Numbered from the stretch's first letter, positions 9,596 to 20,487 are shown. The stretch is 64,000 bases of DNA from Paulinella micropora (GCA_019918135.1 WBZZ01000374.1:57179-121178); one strand, 5' to 3'. The notes: generated from the sequence alone by a model not told the origin. Program-made: numbers and translations.

Positions 9596-11573
9596 ATGCA
9601 CTCCGCCCCCGGTATGCCCTTGCCACCGTCCTTTCCGAGCTTGTGGAAGCAGGCACAGGCCAAGCTGTCCGGCCAGGACGACGAAGCGAACATCCAAGTG
9701 TTTGTACAGACGCTTGGAGAGTATTGGCGAGAAGAAGCATGGCGGCTAGACAGGGCCAGCCAGGATTTCTCGCTCAGTCTGCCGCGTACCGCGTCTGGGC
9801 AGTCACCGAGCGCTGGACAGAGTTCCTGGCGTGCTTGGTCGCCTGTCCCGGCCTGCAAAGCCTGTGGCCTTACGTGACTACCATCGAGCCTCGCTCTGCT
9901 CTCGGGCTTACAGGGCAACCACCGTGCACCTAGAGAATGCCTCTTTCGGGACAGGACAGTTTGCGTTGACCACCGCGATCAGCCTGATGGTTGCCTCGCG
10001 TGCCAGTGTTCGCCTGCAGAACTGCGACGTGGAAAGTCTGGTGGTCGTCTTGCGTGCCCCTGAGTGGTCCGACGGCCTGCACGAGCTCACGATCGGAAAC
10101 TGCCAGCGGCTCAGGACAGTTAGTACCCAGGTCAGGGGGCTTTGCAAACACGTGTCGGTCATTGGTTGTCCGGCGCTGGAGCGCCTGGCGCTGCCGCGAG
10201 CGACGCTGACCACGGTCCAGCCAGGCTCGCGGCTCAGTGAACTGACCATCGACCCCGAAGAGAACCACGGCGTGCACAGCTCGCCCGTGACCTGTACCCT
10301 GGTGGGGACGGGGCCGGCCGGGCTGACCGTGTCGGGGTCGTGGCTCGACGAGTTGTGCTGGGAGTGCCTGCCGGAGAACCACACCTGCGAGCTGTCCGTG
10401 GCGGGCTACCGGCGGCTTCGGCTTAGCTTGGCGGCCGCGGCGGGAGGAGGCGGGGGGTCGGCCGGCGCCCCCGCGCGCCAGGCCGCAGCGGACAGCCGGA
10501 GCGGTGTATCGCTAGACTGGCGGACGGAGGGTCTGCCCGCGTGGTTTCGCCCAGAGGTCGTGAAGCCCCCCTCGTTGCGCGTCGAATTTGCTGGGCGTCT
10601 TCCCCGTGAGTGGATCTTGGTCCGGGAGGAGGCGCCGAGCGACCGGGAAACGTGGCTGGTTTCCCTCTCGTCCATGGCGCCGGCGGACGCCAAACTGGAA
10701 GTGCCTCTCGCCGCCGCCTACTTCTGGTTGATCGCGGGGGCCCTGTTTCCGTCGGGCTCGCCGTGGCGGCTGGCCTTCCTGCTGGCCCTGTCCCTAGACT
10801 ACGACCTGGTGGTGTCCGAACAGGAGTTTGAGCGTTGCGTCCAGTGGCTGCGTGCATGGATTACCGGCACGGCCTCGTGGCGTGCCCTCTTACAGGCCCG
10901 CAGCCAACACACCGTGGAATACAGTCTGTCGCGCCGTGCAGGCCCCTGCAGTGTGCGGCTGTGTCTCTTGCTGGTCCAGCACGGGAGCCCGGACCTGGCA
11001 CGGCTGTTACAACGCAGCCGGCCGTAGCCAGACACCGGCCCAGGTCATCGAGCACGTGACTACCGCTGTGCGCTCCTGTGTGGAGGACCCCGCGACGTTG
11101 CGCGCTGTCTGTACCTATCTGTGCCAGCAGCTGCGTGGCGGCGGTGCCGGTCCCCCGCCCTAACCCCCTCCCGGGAACAGAGGCTGCGTTTCGTGGCCTC
11201 CGTCTGCGAGGCCGGCGACGCCGCCGAGGCCGGCGAATCTGACGACGCCGTCGGTGGGAGCCGGGCCCGCGCGCGGTTGATTCATGGTTGGCGAGGAGCG
11301 GGGTCTCTGTTGATCCGGGCGGGGTTCGGGCAGGCCGACGCCACTGCCCGGGGGCGGCGGTCGCTACGCAAGAGTGTGCTCTCAGAGCTAGTAAAGTTCT
11401 TGCAAGAGCGGCAACCGACCGAGACTGCCTGGAACAAGGCGTTTGTGCTTGTTGTCGTGCCGGTCGACGCGGCGGCGGCGCTGCGTTGTTGTCTAGACTG
11501 TTTGTGGCCTTTCTCGACGGGCAGCCCCCGGGATGACCCATGGCCCGACCCGGCGGACGACCCCTTGGGTGTG
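9596..11573 (+). pseudogene. Leucine-rich-type paralogue C, frameshifted
   Basis: ATG 9,596 opens MHSAPGMPLPPSFPSLWKQA. The conserved text passes to another frame near 9,800, then runs well from about 9,930 to 11,027 (LQNCDVESLVVV, ELTIGNCQRLRTVS, CPALERLALPRATL, GSWLDELCWECLPE). It shifts again to VTTAVRSCVEDPATLRAVC and once more to EQRLRFVASVCEAGD. The last frame stays open far downstream, but from about 11,580 it is only the shadow of the minus-strand gene there. The natural end, by comparison with copy B, is the GTGTGA near 11,573. The strands in the middle resemble LRRs of about 20-24 residues. Decay or assembly indels affect this copy most. Confidence 0.6.
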
Positions 11574-11678
11574 AGATCACCCGCCTTGCGTGCCGCTCGC
11601 TTCCGACAGCGCACGCCGCTCCTCGGGCCCGGTCGACGCGGGCAGCACAAAGAGGCACGTGCCCAGGCGCCGCCGCTA

Positions 11679-13174
11679 TTACTCGGACCCCGGCCCCCTA
11701 AACAGCGGCGCCAGCGACGCCGCCACGCCGCGGCGCGCGGCGGGCTCGTCCGGGAACGACACGACCAGCCACGGCAGCAGCTGCGGGTCCGCGTCCAGTG
11801 CCGTCCGCAGCGCGTCCCACGGTTCCTCACCGCCCGACGGCCAGGCCACCCACAGGCCGGTCGGCGCGGACCCCGGGGCCAGCAGTTGGGCCAGGTTCGC
11901 GGGGGAGCCCCACGCCGTCCGGGCGCCCCAGGCCGCGCACCACTGCCGCACGTAGGCCGGGGGCGGGCCGCCCAGGGACAGATAGCAGGGCCGAACGCCG
12001 CCGCTCCCCCCGGGCGGCCGGCCGCGCGCGCCCGTGAGCAGGGCCCAGACCACGAGCAGCCGCGCGCGCTCGTCTTCGTCGGCTGCCAGGGCCCACACGG
12101 GGCCCAGCTGGTGCTGCAGCAGCGCAAACAACACGCCCCGCACCCGCGGCACCCGCAGCTGGCACCAGGACTGGCCGCCGAGCCCCGCCGCCACGTCCCG
12201 CACGTGCCGCTCCAACTGCGCACAGCCCGGCAGCGACACGGGCCAGGCCCCGCCGAGCGCCGGCCGCCCCGGGTCCAGCGCGGCCCTAAAGTCCTGCACG
12301 GGGGGGCCGCCCAGCCGCTCGGCGCGGCCCGGCTCCGCCGGCCAGCCCTGCAGCCACTGGCTCACGTGCTGGTCGTGCGGGTCGAACACCCAGCCCCCGG
12401 GCGGCGTGTCCTGCCGCCGCAGCCACCGCAGCGCCGCCGCCACGCTCGCGTCCTGGAACGAGGCGTCGCCTCGCTGCACCAGGCACCACGGGCCCAGCGC
12501 CGCGTTGTCCGCCGTCGCCACCCACGCGTCCGGATAGCGCAGTGGCAGGGTGGCCTGCGCGGGCGCGGCCGGCCCCGCCTGCGCGGGCGCGGCCGGCCCC
12601 GGCCGCGCCCATTAGCAGCGCTGGCCCTCCTCCACGACCCAGCGCCACACCTCGTGCGTGTCCCCCGTGACCAGGGCCGCCACTACCTGCAGGCCGGGGC
12701 GGTGCGCTGGCCGCTGGGCCTCGTCTGGCTCAGCACGTGCCGCAAGACCTGCCAGCCCAGGAAGACGGCCGCGGGGTCCGGATTCAGGTCCGCCGTCAGG
12801 CACTGGCGCTGGAGGTAGGCCGCGCTCAACCCCACGCGCAGGCGGGCCTCTTGCGCCGGGGTAGTTACCTCCGCCGAGCTGTGCTGTGGCTGGGCGCTCA
12901 GCAGCAGCCTGACGTAGCTCACCGCCTCCTTACCCAGCCCGACGTCCAGCAGCCGGTCGGCTACGTGCTGGTTCTGCAGGAACAGCGCAAAGCGTGACCA
13001 GGCGTGGTCGATCGTGCTCGCACAGCCGCGCTGTTCCGGGGGAGTCGGGCCTAGCAGCGCCTGCACAGCGCTCACAAACCAGGCAGGGTACGGCCAGGCC
13101 GGCGCGGCGGCCGGCGCGGCGGGCGGGCCAGACGGGGGCGGCGCTGCGCTCCGAGCTAGCAGAGTACGCGTCAT
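11679..13174 (-). pseudogene. Hypothetical protein, two coding blocks separated by a frameshift and a nonsense codon
   Basis: Starts at ATG 13,172-13,174 (MTRTLLARSAAP). Block 1 has a helical domain (YPAWFVSAVQALL, WSRFALFLQNQHVADRLLD, GLSAAYLQRQCLTADL). Near 12,720 the frame changes to VVAALVTGDTHEVWRWVVEE. An in-frame TAA follows at 12,612-12,614, after which the same frame continues through RYPDAWVATADNAALGPW and DASFQDASVAAALRWLRR to a stop at 11,679. The second block is rich in Trp, Leu and Pro and has short conserved-looking helices. No family recognised. It is convergent with paralogue C. A 15-base GCGCGGGCGCGGCCG-type duplication lies just upstream of the TAA on the coding strand. Confidence 0.5.
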
Positions 13175-13179
13175 GGTTC

Positions 13180-13500
13180 TTTCTGGAGCCGACGGGGCCC
13201 GCGCACCGGCCACGCCCGCCCCCCTCCCCCGGGCCGGCCGGGGACGCCCCCTGCGCGGCGCGCTGCCCCCCCCCCCCCCCCGGGGGCGGGGCGGGGCCCG
13301 GTGGGGGGGGGGGGGGGCGGGCCGCGCGCGTGGACGCGGCCCGGTGGCCTCCCGGGGGGGGGGGGGCGTGCTCCTCTCCCCCCTCCCCGCTCCCCGCTCT
13401 CCCCACGTCCCGCTGCCACCGGGCCGGCCCCCCCCCCCGGCCGCCGGCATGCCGGCGGCCGGAGGGACGCTGTCTCCCACCCCCTCCCGGCGTCCCCCGC
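13180..13500. repeat. G/C homopolymer-rich spacer
   Basis: About 320 bases of C and G runs of 9-14 bases between two divergent genes. No supported coding sequence; the open frames here are compositional. Confidence 0.7.
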
Positions 13501-13502
13501 AC

Positions 13503-13515
13503 TTGCTAAACCACC
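13503..13515 (+). promoter_or_regulatory. TTGCTAAACCACC box upstream of repeat-family copy 2
   Basis: The same 13-mer, with at most one mismatch, stands before five family members: 13,503, 16,165, 20,458, 23,191 and 30,093. It always ends 11-17 bases upstream of the ATG, while surrounding sequence is more variable. It is a candidate initiator, late-promoter-like or translation-context element. Function is inferred only. Confidence 0.5.
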
Positions 13516-13530
13516 ACGCCCTGGCCTTCG

Positions 13531-15774
13531 ATGCACACCACCCCCGCCCGCCAGCCGTGGCGCCCGTGGCCCCTCCTCCTCCTGCTGTGCGGGTGGCTGC
13601 GGGCCGCCGGCGCCGGTTGCCCGTACCCGCTCCAGTGCCCGACGCCAGAGGAGGCGTGCCCCCCGGTCGTGTGCCCCGGCGGCGCCACGATCCTCGAGCT
13701 GACGACGGCGGCCCCGCAGGACACGTTCGTGTGGCCCCTGTGGCCGCCCGCCGCCCCGACGGCGCGCCGCCGCCGCCAGGCCCAGGCCACCGTCCCGACG
13801 TCGTTCACTGTCAACTGGGGGGACGGCTCGCCCCCCACGCCGTGCCTGGACGCCGGCGCCGCGCCGTGCGCGCACACGTACGCGCTGGCCGGCACGTACA
13901 CGGTGACGGCAGACCCCGGCGGGCGCTACCCCGTGCGCGGCTGGGCGCTGACGCCCGCCTGGCACGCCACGGCGCCCGCGGGCCTGCGGTTGAGCCGCAT
14001 CCTGCGGTGGGGGGAGCTGCGTTTCCACGCGACGAGCGGCTACCACCTGTACGCGGCGCCGGGGCTGGCGTACGTGCCGCCGCTGGATTCGCTGGCAGAC
14101 ACGGGGCTCGTGCAGGGCTGGGACTACAGCTTCGCTCGCCTCACCACTACGCTGACGGACGTGAGCTACGGGCTCAACGTGTCGGGCGCCGAGTCAGCGG
14201 TCGGCGTGTTTGAGAACTCCACTGGCCTGCAGAGCCTGTGGGGCACGAGCGCATGGGATACACACAGCCTGCGCAATGCGAGCCGAGCGTTCGCGGGCCT
14301 GCCGGCGCTGACCCAGTTCGACCTGTCGCGCTGGGACACCGCCCGGCTCGAGGATGTCACGGAGCTGTTCGCGGGCAGCGCGGCGCTCACGTGGACGGGG
14401 GTCGGCGGCTGGACGTCGCTGCCGAGCCTGTCGCGCTTCTCGGGGCTGTTCCGAGGGTTAGGCAGCGACTTCCGGGAAGCGCTCACTGGCTGGTCGACGC
14501 CCACGCTCGCGCCAGGCTCGGCCGATTGCACACGGCTGGCGCCGTACACGGCGCTCGGCCAAGCGCACTGGCCCGCCGCGTGCTCGCGCTCGCTCTTCCT
14601 AGCGCGCGTGCGCACGCGCGTCCCTAACGCCCTGGCCACGCTGACGCTGTCGCCCGCGGCCGGTCTGGGCCAGAGCGGCACGTACGGCGTGGACTGGGGG
14701 GACGGGTCGGCGCCTGGCTCGTGCGCGCACGCCAACGGCTCAGTCTGCAGCCACACTTACGCCGGCGCTGGCGACTACTGGCTGCGCCTGAGCGGCCGCG
14801 TGGACGGGCTGCGGTACGTAGAGGGCGCTTTCGTCGTGGACGTGGTGGCGTGGGGTGACGTGCAGCTGTACCACCCGGTGGGCAGCACGACCTCGCTCTT
14901 CACGCGGGCAGTGTATCCTTCCCCTGCCAAGGAGTTCCTGCTGCGCTACCTGGCGCCGACGGCCGGCGCGCGGGCCCTGCACGGCGTGGCGCCCGAGTAC
15001 CTGCTAAGGTGGATGACAGAGTTCGTGGGCGACGCGCGCGACTGGGACTGGTCGTGGCTCACGCCCGCCACGCACCCCAACGGCTTCCTCTCTCTGTTCT
15101 CAATCTGCTCCAAGTTCAACCAGGACCTGAGCGGCTGGAATACGAGCGGTGTGGCTAGCCTGGACTCCGCCTTTGCGGGTGCGAGGGCCTTCAACGGCAA
15201 CATTGGTAGCTGGGACACGAGCCAGGTCACCACACTACGGAGGGCTTTCTCAGACGCGCAGGCCTTTAACTGGTCGATCGGCGACTGGAACACGAGCAGG
15301 GTCACCAGCCTAGAAGAGACGTTCTCGAGCGCGTACGCCTTTAACCAGCCGATCGGAGGCTGGAACGTAAGCCGAGTCACTAGCCTGTACAAGGCGTTCG
15401 CCCATGCGAATGTCTTTAATCAGCGCCTGGACAGCTGGGACATAAGCAGTGTCTCCGATCTAGGCCTTGTTTTTGCTTGTGACAATCGGCGGGGCAACTG
15501 TGTGTTTAACCAGCCGCTGGGCCGCTGGGATGTGTCGGCCGCCATGGCGACGGGACAAGTAGTGGGCATGTTCGTTGGCAATTGTGTTTTTGATCAGAAT
15601 CTCACGGCCTGGAACGTACCCTCGTCATCGGGCGCAGGTATTTGCACGCAGATGTTCCAGCCTTGGGGGATAAACATACCTGACGCAGGTATCCGGCCGA
15701 GCAACCTGCCAGCTCTCTGTAGCGGCTCCTACCAGCGCGGGTGTGGTCTGTTTGATCAGAATATGGTTTCTTAA
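13531..15774 (+). CDS. Secreted PKD/BspA-repeat protein, copy 2 (intact, 747 aa)
   Basis: Longest intact family member. Residues 1-30 form a signal peptide (PWPLLLLLCGWLRAAGAG). A Cys-containing segment (CPYPLQCP, CPPVVCPGG) follows. PKD-like module 1 is near residues 95-130 (NWGDGSPPTPCLDAGAAPC, then CAHTYALAGTYTV). Module 2 is near 390-425 (DWGDGSAPGSC, CSHTYAGAGDYWLRLSG). A WDWSWLTPATHPNGF linker leads into BspA/DUF285-type repeats to the end: FNQDLSGWNTSGVASL, FNGNIGSWDTSQVTTL, FNWSIGDWNTSRVTSL, FNQPIGGWNVSRVTSL, then a CVFNQPLG / NCVFDQNLTAWNV cap. BspA repeats are LRR-like surface modules in bacteria and protists. PKD-like domains mediate extracellular contacts. No membrane anchor or LPXTG-like signal is visible at the C-terminus, so secretion or non-covalent surface attachment is likely. 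Confidence 0.85.
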   Translation: MHTTPARQPWRPWPLLLLLCGWLRAAGAGCPYPLQCPTPEEACPPVVCPGGATILELTTAAPQDTFVWPLWPPAAPTARRRRQAQATVPTSFTVNWGDGSPPTPCLDAGAAPCAHTYALAGTYTVTADPGGRYPVRGWALTPAWHATAPAGLRLSRILRWGELRFHATSGYHLYAAPGLAYVPPLDSLADTGLVQGWDYSFARLTTTLTDVSYGLNVSGAESAVGVFENSTGLQSLWGTSAWDTHSLRNASRAFAGLPALTQFDLSRWDTARLEDVTELFAGSAALTWTGVGGWTSLPSLSRFSGLFRGLGSDFREALTGWSTPTLAPGSADCTRLAPYTALGQAHWPAACSRSLFLARVRTRVPNALATLTLSPAAGLGQSGTYGVDWGDGSAPGSCAHANGSVCSHTYAGAGDYWLRLSGRVDGLRYVEGAFVVDVVAWGDVQLYHPVGSTTSLFTRAVYPSPAKEFLLRYLAPTAGARALHGVAPEYLLRWMTEFVGDARDWDWSWLTPATHPNGFLSLFSICSKFNQDLSGWNTSGVASLDSAFAGARAFNGNIGSWDTSQVTTLRRAFSDAQAFNWSIGDWNTSRVTSLEETFSSAYAFNQPIGGWNVSRVTSLYKAFAHANVFNQRLDSWDISSVSDLGLVFACDNRRGNCVFNQPLGRWDVSAAMATGQVVGMFVGNCVFDQNLTAWNVPSSSGAGICTQMFQPWGINIPDAGIRPSNLPALCSGSYQRGCGLFDQNMVS

Positions 15775-15863
15775 AAAGTCGCTGAAGGCTGCGGCTTAAT
15801 TGTAACTACACTAATGAAGCACGCCTGATAAAGTTTGGGGAAAGCTGTGGTCTGCTTCTGCCT

Positions 15864-15869
15864 AATAAA
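15864..15869 (+). promoter_or_regulatory. AATAAA poly(A) signal after copy 2
   Basis: AATAAA lies 90 bases downstream of the copy-2 stop codon. Eukaryote-type 3' processing signals also occur at 18,644 and 35,904 downstream of plus-strand genes, supporting transcription by a eukaryotic machinery. Confidence 0.5.
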
Positions 15870-15884
15870 CTCTAGTAAGTGGTT

Positions 15885-15899
15885 AAGCTTTCTGTCCAC
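15885..15899 (+). promoter_or_regulatory. AAGCTTTCTGTCCAC conserved upstream element
   Basis: Found 231-293 bases before the ATG of three copies: 15,885-15,899, 20,243-20,256 and 22,957-22,971. It is followed in each by GACGT/CGTCG-rich sequence. It may be the distal promoter or the end of the previous unit. Conservation across duplicated cassettes could also be simple shared ancestry. Confidence 0.4.
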
Positions 15900-16192
15900 A
15901 GACGTCTGCGGCGTACATCGTCGTCGCCAGAGAGGCAGTTTTTCTCCTGTTTGAGGCAGGCCGGCCCGACGGACGGGGCCGCCCCCCCCCCCCGGGCGGG
16001 GGGGAGGAAGGGGGGTGAGAGGAAGGGGGGGGGGGAGGAGGGGAGAGAGAAGGCGGAAGGAAGAGGAGGCGTCCTTTTTGCTCCTGGCCCTGCCGCGCCA
16101 CGCCGGCGGCCGGAGGGACGCTGTCTCCCACCCCTCCCGCCCCCCCCCCCCCCCCTCCCCGCACTTGCTAAACCACCACGCCCTGGCCTTCG

Positions 16193-18173
16193 ATGCACAC
16201 CAAGGGCGCCCGCCAGCTATGGCGCCGGTGGCCCCTCCTCCTGCTGTGCGGGTGGCTGCGGGCCGCCGGCGCCGGGTGCCCGTACCCGCTCCAGTGCCCG
16301 ACGCCAGAGGAGGCGTGCCCCCCGGTCGTGTGCCCCGGCGGCGCCACGATCCTCGAGCTAACGACGGCGGCCCCGCAGGACACGTTCGTGTGGCCCCTGT
16401 GGCCGCCCGCCGCCGCCAGGCCCAGGCCGCCGTCCCGACGTCGTTCACGGTCGACTGGGGGGACGGCTCGCCCCCCACGCAGTGCCTGGACGCCGGCGCC
16501 GCGCCGTGCGCGCACACGTACGCTGCTCCCGGCACGTACACAGTGACGGCGGACCCCGGCGGACGCTACCCCGTGCGCGGCTGGGCGCTGACGCCCGCCT
16601 GGCACGCCACGGCGCCCGCGGGCCTGCGGCTGGACGCCGTGAGGCAGTGGGGGGAGCTGGGCTCAATGTGTCGGGCGCCGAGTCGGTGGTCGGCCTGTTC
16701 GAGAACTCCACTGGCCTGCAGAGCCTGTGGGGCACACGAGGCTGGGACACGCGCCGGCTGCGCAACGCCAGCCGCGCGTTCGCGGGCCTGCCGGCGCTGA
16801 CCGAGCTCGACTTGTCGCGCTGGGACACCGCGCGGCTCGAGGACGTGAGCGAACTGTTGGCGGGCGGCTCGGCGCTCACGTGGACGGGGGTCGGCGGCTG
16901 GACGTCGCTGCCGAGCCTGTCGCGCTTCTCGGGGCTGTTCGCGGGCCTAGGCAGCGACTTCCGGGAGGCGCTCACTGGCTGGTCGACGCCGGCGCTCGCG
17001 CCGGGCTCGGTCGACTGCACGCGGCTGGCGCCGTACACGGCGCTCGGTCAAGCGCACTGGCCCGCCGCGTGCTCGCGTTCGCTCTTCCTAGCGCTCGTGC
17101 GCACACACGTCCCCAACGTCCTGGCCACGCTGACGCTATCGCCCGCGGCCGGCCCGGGCCAGGGCGGCACGTACGGCGTGGACTGGGGGGACGGGTCGGC
17201 GCCCGGCTCGTGCACGCACGCCAACGGCACAACGTGCACGCACACGTACGCGGGCGCCGGCGACTACTGGCTGCGCCTGAGCGGCCGCGTGGACGGGCTG
17301 CGGTACGTGGAGGGCGCTTGGGTGGTGGACGTGGTGGCCTGAGGCGACGTGCAGCCGTACCACCCCGCCGGCAGCACGACCCCACTCTTCACGCGGGCGC
17401 CTAATCCTTCCCCTGCCAAGGAGTTCCTGCTGCGCTACCTGGCGCCGACGGCCGGCGCGCGGGCCCTGCACGGCGTGGCGCCTGAGTACCTGCTGTACGA
17501 AATGAGCGAGTTCGTGGGCGACGCGCGCGACTGGGACTGGTCGTGGCTTACGCCCGCCACGCACCCCAACGGTTTCCTCCGCCTGTTTCAGGACTGCGCC
17601 AAGTTCAACCAGGACCTCGGCGGCTGGAACACGAGCGGCATCGCTAGCCTCGAACGCACCTTCTTCCGGGCGTTAACTTTCAACGGCAGCATCGGGGGCT
17701 GGAACACGAGCCAGGTCACCAGCCTAGCTGGGACGTTCAGTAGCGCATACGCCTTTAACCAACCGATCGACAGCTGGGACATAAGGAGGGTCACCACCAT
17801 GTTCTGGGCCTTCGCAAATGCGTACGCCTTTAATCAGCCGATCGGTAGCTGGAACACAAGCAGTGTCTCTAGTTTAGTTTCCACTTTCACGTGTAACCCC
17901 GCGGCTTCGTGTGTTTTTAACCAGCCGCTGGGCAGCTGGGACGTGTCGGCCGCTATGGCGACCTCTGATGTAGGGAACATGTTCGGTGGCAACTGTGTGT
18001 TCGATCAGAATCTCACTGCCTGGAACGTTGCTTCTTCGCCATACGGCGCAAGTGTGTGCACACAAATGTTCCAGCCTTACGGGGTGTACCAGCTCGGCGT
18101 AGGTGTCCGGCTGAGCAACCTGCCCGCTCTCTGCACAAGCTCCTACGTGCGCGCATGTGGTACACCTGTCTAG
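16193..18173 (+). pseudogene. Secreted PKD/BspA-repeat protein, copy 3 (pseudogene)
   Basis: ATG 16,193 follows the conserved TTGCTAAACCACC box (16,165). The signal peptide and Cys segment are intact, but the frame shifts before PKD module 1 (WGDGSPPTQC is in a second frame). After QWGEL about 150 bases are missing relative to copy 2 (the RFHxTSGYHLY to VSYG region), joining directly to LNVSGAES in a third frame. PKD module 2 is intact (DWGDGSAPGSC, CTHTYAGAGDYW). At 17,340-17,342 a TGG seen in copies 2, 4, 5 and 7 is TGA. The BspA tail then reads cleanly to a stop at 18,173. Several independent lesions make this a convincing pseudogene rather than a single sequencing error. Confidence 0.8.
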
Positions 18174-18640
18174 GAAACTAGGCCGGGCACACCAAAAACA
18201 CTCGCGCGGGGAGGAGCCCGGGGCAAAGCAACAGGTCTCTTGCCTTCTGGTGCTGGCTTGGCTTTGGCACCGCCCAGGAGAGAGTATCATCGAGGGCAGG
18301 CTAGTTCTGGGGGGAGGGGGGAGGGAAGGAGATGGGACGAAAAGAGGCTTCTCTCTGCCTACCTGCGCAGCGGCTGCGAAAGACGACGCAGAGCAGGAGC
18401 CAGTAGAAAAGAGACTGCTAGAGGCACGCAGGGCTCTCGCCCCCCCCCCCCCCCCTGAGCTCCAGCCTGCTCTGGCGCCGGACGTACGCCTCTCTCGGGG
18501 AGGCTCTCCGGGGGGGGGGGGGGGGAAAGAGCAGGCGCATCCCCCCCCCCCCCTTTCCGTGCCCCCTTTTGTCCCTCCCTCTTATTCCTCTCTCGGCCCG
18601 CGCTGACCTTCTGGCCCCTCCCGTCTGTCTAGTGTCATGT
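18174..18640. other. Conserved 3' flank of the repeat-family cassette
   Basis: No gene supported. The first part (CACTCGCGCGGGGAGGAGCC onwards) is also found after copy 4 (about 22,757) and, more diverged, after copy 5 (about 25,525). The 3' flanks were therefore duplicated with the genes. The rest consists of G/C runs. Confidence 0.5.
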
Positions 18641-18643
18641 CCA

Positions 18644-18649
18644 AATAAA
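18644..18649 (+). promoter_or_regulatory. AATAAA poly(A) signal
   Basis: AATAAA about 470 bases after the end of copy 3 and just upstream of the kinase-like gene at 18,756; probably the transcript end of the copy-3 unit. Confidence 0.4.
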
Positions 18650-18755
18650 GAGACCTGGCTAGGAAGAATTGTCGGGGCCTCTTGCGCGTTGTCCAGTTTT
18701 CCTCTCTGTCCCTCCGGAGCTCTGGGTTAGCCCCGAGGAGGGCCTGGACGACGCC

Positions 18756-20135
18756 ATGGCCAGCGGGAGCAAGCGCCGCCGCCTCGACGACCCGCCCCCT
18801 CCGCAGGCGCCGCCGCCCCCGTTGACGAGCAGGTTCGTCTGCGACGCGACCAGGCGCTGCAGCCACTGCTACCGAGCCGGGTCATGTGGCCCGTGCCGTT
18901 CGTGCCGGCAGCGCAAGCTGTTTGAACCAGCGGGAGACCTCCGGACAGCCACGTTGACGGTGCAACAGTGGACCCCTGCGGAGGGGACCGACGGTGCTCC
19001 TCTGCTCCCCCAGGAAGTGAAACTTCCGCCGGAGGCCGCGGGGCTGAGCTCATGTGCTCTCTTCCGCACTACCCAGGCCGAGTTCGACGCCCTGTACCCG
19101 GTGCACGAGACCGCTAGCTGGCTCAAGCCGGGCTCGGTCTTGCTCCTGCGCCGGCCGGCGCTAGTCCTGAAAAGCCTGGGCCAGGGGCCCACGCCGGCCT
19201 GCCTCGATTATTGGCACCTGCAGCACCGTTAAACTTTGGCGCAGGCGGGGCTAGCCCCCGCGGTCCACGGCTTCTTGCAGGTAGCGGACGCGCCGGGTCG
19301 TGCTGCCACCTGCTGGCTCGTCATGGACCTCGTCAGGGGGCCCACCCCCTGCCTGGACCTGCAGCAGCTTAGTCACAGGCTCGCCCTCGACGACCAGGAC
19401 CGAGAGAGAAGGGAGGGATTCCTACGGAGGCTGCTCGACTTCTCGGTCGATACCCTGCCGCTCTTGCACGCGGATCTGCAGCCCCCCAATCTCGCCTTGA
19501 ACGCGCAGCGAGACTGGCGGCTGCTAGATCCAGACCCCCGGTTCTGCCGCCGGCTCTGCCTGTCTACGCCGGAGCAGTTGCGCGCTTGCGGGCCGACAAT
19601 TAGGCTCTCCAACCTGCTGAGCTTTGTCGCTAACAGCTACGGTCGCCTGCGTCCGGAGCTGCGGCCAGTGCTGTGGCCACTGGTGGCCAACCTCCTGCGC
19701 GGACCCGACGCACAGGCGGCCTTTGACCGCTGTGCTCGTTGGTGGCAGCAGGAGCTCCAAGAAGAGGGCCTAAGGGGGCCGTTCACCCAGGCCAGGCATT
19801 ACTTGGCGGACCGGAAACTAGATCGCCGCCGGGTGTTGCACGACACAGTGGCGCGCCCCTACATCAAAGTTGAGCTACCTTTCGTCGGCCACCACTGGTG
19901 GACTCTAGACGGGACGAAAAATTGGTCTCAGGGCGGCGCGCTCGGTGAGAAGCCGGCCTCCGAGTTTTTGTCGGCGCTGGTGCGCCTTGCTTACGTCTGC
20001 TCCGACGAAACCTCACGCGCCGCCGCCTGGCCACAGAAGGAGGCCGACCCCCGAGGCCCGGCGGCGGCGGCCCATGCTGGCAGAGTGTCCCAGGGGTCGG
20101 AGTGGCCCCCGGGTCCGGGTAGCTGCCCCTGGTGA
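18756..20135 (+). pseudogene. Kinase-like protein with Cys-rich N-terminus, interrupted by an in-frame TAA
   Basis: ATG 18,756. Residues 5-12 (SKRRRLDD) resemble a nuclear localisation signal. A CxxC-rich cluster follows (CSHCYRAGSCGPCRSCRQRK, residues 35-54), possibly zinc-binding. A kinase-like fold follows: Lys139 in LVLKSLG as the candidate ATP lysine, a hinge-like CWLVMDLVRG, catalytic loop HADLQPPNL with Asp240, and LLDPD (Asp258/Asp260) in the DFG position. A TAA at 19,230-19,232 (codon 159) splits the N-lobe, yet the same frame continues without any shift (GLAPAVHGFLQV) to TGA at 20,135. The alternatives are a nonsense mutation, read-through, or two proteins. Because the split falls inside the N-lobe, two independent proteins are unlikely. 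Confidence 0.6.
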
Positions 20136-20487
20136 AGCCCGTTCAAGGCTGGGGAGGGATTCAGTCTGGGGGAGGAGCAAGGCGCTGTCGTCTGCTGCTG
20201 GGCGTGGACTAAGTCAGTAGTACTAAACTCCAGTAAGTGGTCAGCTTTCTGTCCACCGCGCTACGTCCACGACGTAGCTCGTCGTCGCCGGAGGGGAGGG
20301 CCGGGCTACCAAAGAGAGGGGGAGGCCAGGGGGGGGGGGCCAGGGGGGGGGGAGGAGTCCCTTCTCTTCGCTCTCCCCCGGGGCGCCACGCTGGCGGCGG
20401 GGGCGCTGGCGGCGGAGGCGCTGACTGCTGCCCCCTCACTCGGCCCCCCCCCCGCCCTGGCTAAACCACCCGCCCCGGCTCCACCTG

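Noticed and set aside
11580-12818. Plus-strand extension of leucine-rich paralogue C beyond 11,573
   Set aside because: The text becomes Arg/Pro/Gly-rich shadow of the minus-strand gene, whose own frame has normal composition.
15872-15881. GTAAGT sequences upstream of copies 3 and 4 as 5' splice donors of a leader intron
   Set aside because: No consistent acceptor AG lies between the TTGCTAAACCACC box and the ATG in the different copies; cDNA would be needed.
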